Positions 1 through 11,800 of a DNA stretch of 64,000 bases are shown here, piece by piece. The translations under genes and the position numbers were made by a program. Below the pieces are notes generated by a model. That model was not told the origin of the DNA, searched no databases, and saw only the letters and a program-made list of their open reading frames with translations. Each line of letters begins with the position of its first letter. The first letter of the stretch is position 1. This stretch comes from Mytilus trossulus (taxonomy: Eukaryota > Mollusca > Bivalvia > Mytilida > Mytilidae). Location: the NCBI RefSeq assembly GCF_036588685.1, contig NC_086386.1:77126682-77190681 (forward strand), given 5' to 3'.

Positions 1-1750
1 AAAATTGCGTAAATAAAGTCGATTTTTTTAATATCTGATGTAATGAATTTGATCTTAAAGATGAGTATAATCAGAAGCAATGTAAAAATTTATTCTTTGA
101 AATGGATTTGTCCTTTAAGAAAGAAAGAAATCTTCACTTCATATTTAAAATAGATAATCTTGTTTTGTCATGTTGATACAGGCACACAATCTACATTAGA
201 TACAACTTGTTAATTATTATTATTTATTTCTTTTTACAATTTGTTTGTAAAGTGGGGGAGGGGGGTACTTAAAAAAATATATATAGATATAGGAAGATGT
301 GGTGTGAGTGCCAATGAGACAACTCTCCATCCAAATAACAATTTAAAAAAGTTAACCATTATAGGTCAATGTACGTATGTACAGAGAAATATGAGTTAAC
401 ATTGTAAAGAGAAATGTTTTTAATGATGTGGATATTTATGGGTTAGTAGAGAATTATATATTTATATGGAGGATTGTTCAATGGCAGATAATAAAAAAGT
501 TGTAAATTATCTTTGTCTTTAAAATTAAAAATGCCCTTTTCGTTCATCTTGCCTGACCACATGCAGTATGTCATTATATTCTTTCCTTGTCAGTTATCTC
601 TTGACTTTCACAAAAATCCTCTCCTGTGAAATAGCTGGGCCAATTAGAACCAACTCACCATAATCATCCGTATTGTGCCTTATTATAAAATAATCCTGTC
701 TGCCAATGAACAAGGTGTTTCTAATATTTCGAAAAAAAAAAGAAAATAAAGAAAAAAAACAAAAGGACATTTCTAACAGAATATAAATATCTACCAACTG
801 TTCATTGACACAGGCATTGTCAAACATCTTCTTAGAGAAGTTATTGCATTTAAATTATTTAAACTGTTTTTAGTTTTGTAATTTTTGCCGATTTTTAAAA
901 CTTTAGTATACTATTACATGTACTTTAATGGGTTTATTTTCTTTTCTTTAGACTAAATTTTAAAATTGAATTAGGTAGACTTATTCTACTTCAAAATCTG
1001 TATCATGTTTAGTATGAACAATAACATAAGCATAGCTGTTGTTTATCAAAAACCTGACAATTTTTTTTTTGTCTTTTTTCACGCAGAATGATAGTTTTTC
1101 CTTTTTCAGAAACTTTTTTCTTATTCTATCTAGCCATGTGTTTTTAAGATCAGTCAGAGATAGAAAGGTATGAATCTCCCAGTCTGTTGAACATGTTGAA
1201 ATCTGAACAAGAAATATTTCCTTTGAATGTTAAACATACATATCATCCATATATGTGCTTCTTCTTGCTTTAGATAGTTGGATTGCGACCTATATATCTA
1301 GTTCACAGTGAGACATTATCCAAACAGAAAATAATGTTTATTATTAATTATGACTAATTTTTACATAGAACCCAATGGCAAATTCCAATTAGTCTTCAAC
1401 TGACTATCATTATAATCTTAATAATATCTGGAAAGGCCGTACTTGAAAAGGTCATGTTTTTCAATTTGCTCTTGTTGAAATTGGTGTATTTTGTTTAATT
1501 CAAATTGATTGCACTCATTTGGAAACTGTCCCTTAGCCTTGTAAAGAAACCGCCATGTAGATTTTTGTTGAGCCTGCAACTTTTGTTTCAAAAAGCTCGA
1601 TATAGGGATAGTGATCAGGCGGCAGTTTCGGCGGCGGCTTTAGATAACTTCTTAAAATCTTTATATTTTAAAAGTTGGAAGACCTGGAAGCTTCATACTT
1701 TGTATAGATCTGCCTCATGTCACGAAGTTGGGATCAGTCACATGTCTTTT
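1..1750. other. intergenic, AT-rich, no gene recognised
   Basis: I see no exon with good splice sites and no recognisable domain on either strand. It contains homopolymer A/T runs, a G-rich run near 255-266 and one short MITE-like copy (290-390). Short ORFs here look like chance openings. Confidence 0.6.
290..390 (+). repeat. MITE-like interspersed repeat, degraded copy
   Basis: It contains GAAGATGTGGTGTGAGTGCC followed by AATGAGACAACTCTCCA and ATAGGTCAATGTACG. At least ten other copies of this family are in the window, most in the opposite orientation. Confidence 0.7.
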
Positions 1751-2880
1751 TAGCTCACCTGGCCAACAGGGCCAAGTGAGCTTTTCTCATTACTTGGGGT
1801 CTGTTGTCGTCCTGTTTACGTGGTCCGTCCTCGTTTACTTTTACAAAAATCTCCTCCTTTGAAACTACAGGGCCAAATTTAATTAAACTTGGCCACAATC
1901 ATTTTTGGGGTATCTTGTTAAAAAATGTGTCCTGTGACTTGGCCAACCAACCAAGATGGCCGCCATGGCTAAAAATAGAACATAGGGGGAAAATGTAGAT
2001 TTTAACTTATATCTCTGAAACCAAAGTATTTAGAGCAAATCTGAAAGGGGTAAAATTGTTAAACAGGTCCAGATCTATGCCAGAAATTTTCAGATGAATT
2101 GGACAACCCGTTGTTGGGTTGCTGCCCCAGAATTGGTAATTTTAAGGAAATTTTGCCGTTTATTATTTTGAATATTATTATAGATAGAGGTAAACTGTAA
2201 ACAGCAATAATGTGCAGCAAAGTAAGACCTACAAAACACTCTCATGACCAAAATGGTTTGTTGACCCCTTAAGGAGTTATTGCCCTTTATAGTCATTTTT
2301 TGTCATTTTTTTGTCATTTTTTGTTATCTTGTTAAAAAATCTTCTCTGAAACTACTAAGACAAATGTAACCAAACTTGTCCACAAACATTATTAGGGTAT
2401 GTAGTTTCAAAAATGAGTCTGATGACCCTGACTGCGAACCATGATGGCCGACATGGCTTAAAATAGTACATAAGGTAATATGCAGTTTTTGGTTGAAATC
2501 TCAGAAACCAAAGTAATTAAAGCAAATTTTACAGAGAAAAATTTGTTCATAAGGTCAAAGTCTATCTGCCCTGAAATTTTCAGACCAATCAGGCAACCCG
2601 TTGTTGGGTTGCTGCCCCGGAATAGGTAATTTTCAGAAAATTTAGCAGCTTTTGGTTTTGTCTTGAATATTATTATAGATACAGATAAACTGTAAACAGC
2701 AATAATGTACAGCAAAGTAAAACCTACAAATAAGTCAAACTTGATCAAAATGATCAATTAACCCCTTAAGGAGTTATTGCCCTTTATAGTCAATTTTTAA
2801 CAATTTTCATAAATTTTGTAAATTTTTGTATATGCACATAAATCAAGGTGAGCGACACATGGTCTTCAGAGCCTCTAGTT
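1751..2880. repeat. compound bivalve repeat with two internal units, TIR-like ends
   Basis: It begins TAGCTCACCTGGCC and ends near AAGGTGAGCGACAC...GAGCCTCTAGTT, so GCTCACCT and AGGTGAGC form short inverted ends. Inside are two diverged units of about 550 bp (about 1840-2320 and 2340-2830). Both contain ACAACCCGTTGTTGGGTTGC-like or CAACCCGTTGTTGGGTTGC, a run resembling AATATTATTATAGATA, and CCCCTTAAGGAGTTATTGCC. I recognise this as a high-copy family of marine bivalves. It has no coding potential, and the ORFs across it are artefacts. Confidence 0.8.
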
Positions 2881-2982
2881 TGTAATGTTAAATTCTCCCT
2901 TATTATAAGTAATAGGATAACAATATTTGGTATGTGCGTACTTTGCAACGTCCTCGTGTCCGTCAGACAGTTTTCACTTAAC

Positions 2983-3913
2983 CTCGATCTCGACCTCATT
3001 TCATGGATCGGGGAACAAGGTTAAGTTTTGGTGGTCAAGTCCATATCTCAGATACTTTAAGCAATAGGTCTAGTATATTCGATGTATGGAAAAACTGTAA
3101 GGTGTACATGTCCAACTGGCAGGTGTCATCTGACCTTGACATCATTTTCATGGTTCAGTGGTTATAGTTAAGTTTTTGTGTTTTTGTCTGTTTTTCTTAT
3201 ACTGTATGCAATAGGTCTACTACATTTGGTGTATGGAATGATTGTAATGTGTACATGTCTAGCTGGCAGGTGTCATCTGACCTTGACCTCGTTTTTATGG
3301 TTCAGTGGTTATAGTTAAATTTTTAAGTTTTGGTTTTTGTTTCTGATACTTTATGCAATAGGTCAACTATATTTAGTGTATGGAAATATTTTATGGTCTA
3401 TATCCAACGGGGACCTATGGGAAATACATACACATGTCTTCTTTTAGAGAACCACTGAATGGAATGAAACCAAACATAGCATGAATGTTCCTTATGAGGT
3501 GCTGACCAAGTTTTGTTACTTTGTAGCTAATCCATCATCCAAGAAGGCCACCAGCGGGGGACTTTGTTTAACATAGGACCCTATGGGAAATACATACAAA
3601 TGTCTTCTTTTTTAGAACCACTGAATGAAATGAAACTAAAAATAGCATGAATGTTCATTAAGAGAGGTGGTGACCAATTGTTGTTACTTTGTAGCCGATC
3701 AATCATCAAGGTGACTGCCAGCGGGGGACTTAGATGCATATAGGACCCTTTGAGAAATACAGACACATTTCTTCCTTTAGAGAACCAAATGGAATGCAAT
3801 TTTATACCAAACTTGGCCTCAATCATTATTTAAGTACCTGTTATGATTTTTATCTTTTACACAAACCCAAGTAGAGTCAGCTGAGCGACACAGGCTCTTG
3901 AGAGCCTCTAGTT
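2983..3913. repeat. second compound repeat with internal tandem units
   Basis: It ends with the same GAGCGACACAGGCTCTTGAG and AGCCTCTAGTTT sequence as the element before it. Inside are repeated blocks: GGCAGGTGTCATCTGACCTT at about 3118 and 3265, and CCTATGGGAAATACATACA at about 3415 and 3580. A third diverged unit starts near 3745. It is a relative of the neighbouring 1751-2880 element with different internal units. Confidence 0.75.
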
Positions 3914-4654
3914 TTTGTTATATCCGTATGGTACATGTTCAGTTATATTTTGTTTTCAATTTATGCCTTGGGTTGGTTCGAATCATTGATTTGAGCAATA
4001 AACTTAATTAACAAAGAATTAACTATCAGTATAAGAAATAAACAAGAATGTGTCCCTTGTACACGGTTGCCCCATTCACGCTATCATTTTATATGTTCAG
4101 TGGACAGTGGAAATGGGGGTAACAACTTACATTTGGCATTACAATTAGAAAGATCATATCATAGGGAACATGTGTAATAAGTTTCAAGTTGATTGGAATT
4201 AAACTTATCGTAGACAACCTCGACCAAAAATTTAACCCGAAGCGGGACAGACGGACCACCGAACGAACGGACGTACTGACTAGAAAACACAATGCTTATC
4301 AAGGGCGCATAAAAACAATTTATTAACGTAGAACATTATTATTTCTGGGTGTTGTAATTGAGAATCGTTAAAATATATCAACCAAACAAATGGTTTCTGT
4401 TTAAAAACTGTAATGATATTTTTGATACCTTTCTGTAACAACTCTAGAAAGGCGTCAATAGAGAAACAGCGAACTCTGTCTCAATAAAAACTATTGGGGA
4501 CTAGATTGTGCTTTGGAATGGCAAATTTCGGCAACACCAGGTTAAGATCGTGAATGGTTTCGACAGATTTCCGGTTTATGGAAGATTCGGTCCACACAGG
4601 TTTCACTGTATACATTTTGTTTTCTTATGAAGTAAAAAGTGTCAATTCAATTGG

Positions 4655-4770
4655 CAAAGAGAATAAACTCATCATAGATATCAGGACAAATTTTGTATAT
4701 ACGCCAGACGTAGGTTTCGTCTACAAACGACTCATCAGTGACGCTCGAATCCCAAAAAGAAGAGAGACGA
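4655..4770 (+). repeat. short interspersed repeat (ACGCCAGACG.. GTTTCGTCTAC family)
   Basis: It carries ATACGCCAGACGTAGG, then TTTCGTCTACAAACGACTCA and TCAGTGACGCTCGAATCC. The same block recurs at 36210-36310 and 43165-43255, and inverted at 41880-41990. Confidence 0.75.
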
Positions 4771-5039
4771 GAAATTAAATGTTTTTGTGTGAAAATTTCC
4801 TAAATATTGTATTTTACTTTTTTAAGAACCTTAGTTAAACATGTTATATGCAGGAGATTTTTGGTCTAATAACGAAAGAAGAAAACATAGCGCCCAATAA
4901 CTACAAAAAAAATCCAATTACGGTCTAACCAAACAGGAAATGATTACAGATCTAAAAGCATGTAATACATTAAAACTTATAAACAATATCAGATCAATTA
5001 TTTAACGCATCATGTAAATATAACAAAATTTGATGAGAC

Positions 5040-5260
5040 TGTTATCAAAGAGAGAGGGTAAGCGCTATAGAACCAGGTTTAATCCACCATTTTCTACATT
5101 TGAAAATGCCTGTACCAAGTCAGGAATATGACAGTTCTTGTCTATTCGTTTTTGATGCGTTTTGTTATTTGATTTTGCCATGTGATTATGGACTTTCCGA
5201 ATTGATTTTCCTCTGAGTTCAGTATTTTTGTGATTTTACTTCTTATCACATCCTACTGTA
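5040..5260 (+). repeat. interspersed repeat (ACCAGGTTTAATCC.. TACCAAGTCAGGAA family)
   Basis: It contains GAACCAGGTTTAATCCACCA, CTGTACCAAGTCAGGAATAT and GGACTTTCCGAATTGATTTT. Related copies are at 14990-15265, 33420-33550 and 42060-42505, and inverted near 23280. Confidence 0.7.
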
Positions 5261-5607
5261 ACACAAAAGTAAAAAGGAACGAATTATCCAGTCTATAAAA
5301 TAAACATTTTTCAAAGCTTCGTAAAGTAGAAAGAGAATTTGATTTTTCTTATCCTGTATAACTACGTAGGTCGGATCTGAACAAGTATTAACTCTTTTCT
5401 ACACACAAAAGCAAAGTCATGAGCGGGCAAGGTGATAGTAGTATACCACTCGCTCAATGAATGGGGTCGGGTTGGTTTTTAGACTAACAACGACCGCAAA
5501 GGACATTTCTGAAAAGAAGCACGTTCAAAGCAACTGAATAGTGTAAATCAAAAGTATGGAATTGAAATTGACAAAGAAACACGTGTTTTTTATATATCAG
5601 ATAACGT

Positions 5608-5613
5608 TTTATT
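5608..5613 (-). terminator. poly(A) signal AATAAA of FReD gene A, overlapping the stop
   Basis: On the minus strand the stop codon TAA (5615-5613) runs straight into TAAATAAAAC, so the hexamer AATAAA begins at the last base of the stop. The 3' UTR is therefore likely to be only tens of bases. FReD gene B has the same arrangement. Confidence 0.6.
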
Positions 5614-5860
5614 TATGTTCTACGTATCATTAACGTAGACGATTTTAACGAATAGCTGAATCCTCTCCAACAAGGCCATACCATCCCTTGATATTTGAGT
5701 TTGGTTTCGCCTTTAAGATAGGCTCCGTTTATATTTGATGAATAACAATTTGTATACCAGTTTCCGCCTTTGCTCCAAAGCGCACAGTTGCCATTTTCAA
5801 GATCATTGTCCTGGTCGTGAGTCGAGAAACGAATGTTATTTTGACCATGTAAGCAATCTC
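5613..5860 (-). CDS. FReD A exon 6: calcium site, pocket and stop
   Basis: It encodes residues 191-272, with the calcium loop DQDND, NCALW...[19 protein letters not shown], the unusual GMVWPCWRG and the C terminus RRT. The acceptor CTCTTTTACAG lies at the edge of a LINE 3' fragment. The stop is TAA. Confidence 0.95.
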
Positions 5861-8800
5861 CTGTAAAAGAGGGACGAAAGATACCAGAGGGGCAATAAAA
5901 CTCGTAAATCGAAAATAAACTGACGTTGCCATGGCTAAAAATGAAAAAGACAAACAGACAAACAATAGTACACATGAAAAAACATAGAAAACTAAAGAAT
6001 AAGCAACACGAACCCCAACAAAAACTGGGAACAAATTTTAATCTTTAATATCGTCTTCACATCATATTGTATGTTTATTTTACTTTTACTTCATGCATGT
6101 TTGGTTTGGATGTTTCGACTGCAAAACATTTAAACATTAACTCGAAAGTACATGGATTTGCAGAACAAGGCATTGTGCATGTTATGATGATGGCATACTG
6201 CTTCATGTGCAAGGATATATTAAACATGTTAAATTCATATCCAGGACGAAACAATGTTCATGTAATATGTTTATGTAGAAAAATTATTAGAGCAATACGC
6301 TTACCCAGATTTTAACCTACCCGTTATAGGATAAATTCCGCAGGGTGAAACGTAACTGTACATAACGGACACAATTTGTCTCCGACCCGATCACCTTGTT
6401 GCCGTGTGCTTTTTGGAGCAATATTAAATACCAACTTTGAAGTCTATGATTTGACCCAGTCAGGGTTCAAACCTACGACCATCCAGCTTGAGGAGAGAGG
6501 AGAAATCATTTCAACGTAAACACCTACGAGGTTGGAATTGTGAAACGAAACTTAAAAATGGTTACGTTAATCGTAACTATCAAAACAAAATCCTATAACA
6601 ATAGTATGGGAGGTAGGAAACAGATTGTCTTACAGTTGGAGTTGTTACCATTGCAGTTTACATAGGTAAACATTTAACACTCGTTTAAAAAATATGAAGA
6701 ATGAATGTATTATTCCATTTCAAGCATATGTCGTAAACAAGGTAAACAAAACTATGCAGTTTTAAACTAAAAGATTACACGGCTTTTGAAATATTTAAAT
6801 ATTTACATTTAATTAAAACATGATTATGAAATGAATAAATATCTATAAAATTGAGAATGAAAATGGGGAAGGTATCAAAGAGACAACAACCCGACCAAAC
6901 AGCAGACAACAGCCACAGACCACCAATGGGTCTTCAATACAGCAAAAAACTCCCGAAACCCGAAGGCGTTCTTCGACTTATCCCTTAAAAAAGTATACTA
7001 GTTCAGTGATAATGGACGTCATACTTAACTCTGAAATACACACAAGAAACTGAAATTGAAAATCGTAATGAGACTAACAATGAGCAGAGGCTCCTGACAT
7101 TAAACAGGCGCAATAATGCGCTCGATAAATTTTTCGAGCCTTGCAACAAAAGTTGTAAATAACCAACAGATTTTGTTTGTGTTTTTTTTATGTTTTTTTT
7201 TATTTTTTTTGCTGTTTTTTTTCGGGTATTTTGTCAAGATCTTTAAATGAAATTTTTATGCAGACGAAAAATTTTACTCCCATTTAAGTGAAATTAAAAA
7301 GGATTTTACTGTTTTAATTTTTCATTCGAAAACCAATTACTTGTTCCAAAAACGGAAGCATACTTATAAGCGTTCTATAAATACAACTGTTATATCATTC
7401 ATTGAAAATTCATACCTGCATTTCCGCTATAACCATTAATTGCCAGTTTGTATTTTGATTTAGAATCTCCAACTGAAAACTTCCTATATAAAGCGTATCT
7501 GGCTTCTCCATCATAATCCTCAAGATCTATTCTTAATTCAGAGTTGCCTCCGGAAGTTAAAATATGTATTTTGTCATTACCTAGAAATGAAGCATATTTA
7601 CGATACATAATAAGGCTAAACAAATAACCTTCAATATTCAATGTATTTACATAAATAATAAAGATTGAAGAAAATCAATGTAGGAGCAAGAAAACTTAAA
7701 TATCAGTGTACAAAGGAAAAGGATTTGTAATAAAGTCTAACACCTTTTTAAGACGGTTTTTGTAGATTTTATTCTATTTTGAGACAACTTTACCATAACA
7801 TATTTTCTAAGCTATCTTTAAACAATAGTATTTGTAAAACCCAAACACAATTTGAGGACATTGTTGATAAAAAATACTTTTTACATGTTTTCAGTATGAA
7901 CTTACCAAGCCAGTGTTCTCCTTTTAGAGTACCAAACCCGAACTCATATTCTTTCCATGTTCTGTAGAAATCTATTTTTCCATCGAACCGTCTTTGAATA
8001 ACCTAAATAAAATACCAACGACTTGTGATATGTACCTATCAAATCAATAGATTATATTTTGTCTGTTGAGAATCTTGGTATATTATCTCTCGAAGAAGTC
8101 ACTGATACCAGATCATAACAGTTACAGGTCAGGGGTATTATGTTCTGTCCGCTATTTTTGATAATCACTGTTATACTTTTATAGATGAAGTAGAGTAAAT
8201 GCACACACATGTATCTTTTCTATTGTATACTAACTGACTAGTTGAACCTAAGAAGGCATTCAATCAAATTTGTTCATATTTTTCAGAATGTTATACATAT
8301 TTGATGATATCATTGAAAATATAATCATTAACGTCATGGTATGTTATTCCCCAGTAAACACATAGTCATAATTGTTTGGAATCGGAGACGTATACTTTCA
8401 AATTGATTAAAGCATTTCTTAAAGCAAACATTTTGTCTGGTTTTTTTTAACTCACTGTCCAAGCTTTCCCTTGATTGGTCAGTTTACAGTAAACGTCAAA
8501 TGGTTTTAATCCTGGTGGGAAGATTGTATAAACTCCACTTTTACAATGTGCTGGGTCTATCTCTCCACAGTCTTTAGGTTTGGCAACTAAAAGGTTAATT
8601 GTATTGACAGTTTAATGGTTTGATAGTTCGTCGTGTATTTTCCAAAACTAATTACTTTATTCATATTACATGTACTAGTATTACTTTTTGAAAATATATG
8701 CATGTGAAATTTTAAACAAAACATGTTTAAAGCGTTTTATCTTCATAAAATAATTATTTGAATTTAAACTGTTTAAAAAATCACATATAAGCAGTAGCTA

Positions 8801-11800
8801 GGTACAATTTTAAAAAATAATCAGAACATGTATCTAATAATGTGATAGTTTTCTTCATAATGAAGAAACTTTTACATTCAATTTTAAATGATATAAATAT
8901 CGAAAGTGAACACTCTTTTAGATTAGAAGCATTAAATATACAAATAGTAATTCGATAACGGCATGTCAGAGGAGATGTTTCGTTTTGCACACGGCACGCA
9001 TATTCAAACTATATTATCGATCGCCGGAAGTCGGTCTGTCAGTTGAAAAATGGCCGTCGAAGTATCAACAACTACAAGCGCTTGGATAGATTCATCAGGA
9101 ATTTGGCTTTTTTGCATTGATAAGAATGTTTTTAGTATAGCAATGAGATATTGTCCAAGTATAAAAGTTAATGTAGGGCATGTTTAAGTTTTTGAAAGCA
9201 AGTAGTATGAGGTTCAGACGTCAGCGAGTGTATAAAAATCATATATAAATTGAATGATTGATTGGTTTAATTTAAGATTTAAATTATTTAATTAGCAAAA
9301 CAGTGAAATTTATATTTTACACCTCAGTAATCACACTGGTTCAAACTAGATTTTCATTAGTATAAACTCTTGCATTAAATTTACTCACTAAATTATTTCG
9401 CTCTTTTTATTGGATATAAACTTTTCCTTTGTTGTTAATTGTTTATTTATACTATTGCAAAGTGTTTTCTTTACATTTTTGAATTTGATATTACGTTGAA
9501 ATTACCCACCCTCCCTCCCTTGTTATTTTTTTTTTCCGTTTATAAATTCATAGTGGCGGATGTTTGCCAAAAGATTTGGTTATATATCTATGTTTAGGTA
9601 TTTTCATTTGTGTATTTAATTATTTATGATATATTGTATTTTGTAATATATTGAAAAAATATTTATATCAGGCAATACAAATTATACCTATTGGCTTCCT
9701 TTTATTTCACCCACTTGATAATTTAATCTTTTTGGCTCAAAACCTTAATTCCTGTTTGCAATTTTTTTAAACGATGCATGCGAAAGGCTTATATATAGCT
9801 CGATTGAATTAAAGCAGTTGCATTTGTTTTCTTTGTAAATATTTATATAAAATAAGGTAAAACAAATGATGTTTTCTTATCGTCAATGACACACTATCCA
9901 TAAATTAACAAAATGAGATTGATATAAGTAACTGCTTTTAACCATACGACATTAAACACTAAACAAAACCGTGCAACGTGGTATAATAATTTAATGAACG
10001 CAAATAAAGCGTGACTGATGCATATACAGAATATGGCGGGATTTAATATTTTACGCGCATCAAACTCTTACCCTAATGGGACATTAGTGTAACAGAAAAC
10101 ACAGCAAAATGCATAAGGCGTGCGCCCCCTTAAATTGGCAAAGCATGGGTTGTTCGTCGCATTGCATCTGTTTCAACATTCAAAGAAGTATATAAAACAG
10201 AAAGGTTTACAGAATCAACGTGATTACTAACAAACTGACCTACTGTTTTTCATAATTAATTTCTATAAAAACTTCCAAGAAAGGTGTCTAACGTGGTACT
10301 GCGTTTGATGACACATATCATAGGCTTTTAGCAGTTATAAAGTAATACAATTCGGACAGTGTAGTTTTTATAATCAATTTCGTTGATACTCGAAGTTAAA
10401 AAAACAGCCCTGCCTCACTTTCCCAAGAAGTAGGTAAAAGTGCCCTACCCTCGGTTGGGTTGGTTATTTTATCATTGCACGGCCAAGAAAACAGTCCAGG
10501 TTAGATTCTTTCTTAATTAAAGATAGAAATACTGGTTCAAGCGACAGGTTAGTTTATTAATTTGTATCATTATTTAATATCTCTGTATCAATATGTTTCT
10601 CACTTGCAACCTGTAAAGTTTGCCGAAGCATGCATAAACGGTCAAGGCCATAACCCGTACTTTCGTACTACATAATATCCAATGAATATAAACATATCTT
10701 CGTAATGATCTCATTCTGATTTAAGTGGTTTGCGGAAAAAAACGTATATAAAAAGTTTGGCACGACCTCCAAAAAAGAAAAATATAATAAAAAAGATTTA
10801 TGAAAAGGCAATCAAAAATCGCTGGCTGAAGTAGTTTTTTGTTTGTTTTATTGGTCAGGTGAGCTATTGTGGAGTGAATTAATAGAAGCTCACAGTTTTC
10901 TTGTTAATTATGGTGATTGTAGATTGACAGGGGGAATTTATGCGGTTTCAGCTTGAAACTGTTATTTCTCGCTCATTTTACCACGTTTTGCTTGGCAAGA
11001 TATATCTACATTGCACCATTTCTAGAAGAATATTTCAATAATTTTGATAATTTTACCTCAAAAATGAAACTTTGCGCCCCCCTTTTTTAAAATCCTGGAT
11101 CCACCCCTGAAGTATATTATAACTAACGAATCACACATCTTGTCACGTACAAATCAATCATGTTTTAAATAGGTGCGACCTCGCGCATGCCAAAATTTAC
11201 ATTTTAGGAATTGATATTAAGGATCAGTAATATACATAAATAGTAAATACATTTAAAAACCAAATCAAAGTAACGATCAAAAGATAATTAAAGAGAAGTA
11301 TGAGTATCGAAAATGTATTGATTAAAATGGAAGCTTAACACAATTGTCTTACCTGGACACCAGTTATTGATCATATTTCCTCGCCCATACTTAAACTTTC
11401 CTGTGAAAATTATAATATAAAATAATTATTTCATAAACTCAACAGGGACTTCAGTATGTGCCACTTTCGTTATATTAAACGTTGTATATAATACATTTAA
11501 GTTGAAATTAAAGAAAACAAAAACTGTACATACGAAAATGACAAAGTTACATGTAACTATTTTAACTTATATATATTATATTCTTACAAATAGTTTCTTT
11601 ATGTGTAGTAAGCATACTAATTGTAATATTGTTTTAATGTTTTAATATTTTTCTGTGATATAATTTAGTAGATAGTTTGCGGTTTCACAATATATTTTTT
11701 ATTACATATTTTCTTAATTAAATGCATTACACCTGTTGTAATGGGTGAAATAATATACATCTCACAATTTTAATGGACACATGCCAGTGAACATTGGATA

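Larger units (their letters stand above)
3914..5607. other. intergenic downstream of FReD gene A, with two repeats
   Basis: No exon is recognised. Two dispersed repeats are listed separately (4655-4770 and 5040-5260). A palindrome-poor, AT-rich remainder shows nothing else I can support. Confidence 0.5.

Noticed and set aside
5729..6034. 101-codon minus ORF next to FReD A last exon
   Set aside because: It is an out-of-frame read across the LINE fragment and exon 6.
7779..7967. Plus ORF over FReD A exon 4, and similar plus ORFs over FReD B exons (59041, 61926, 62820)
   Set aside because: They are antisense shadows of the FReD exons.
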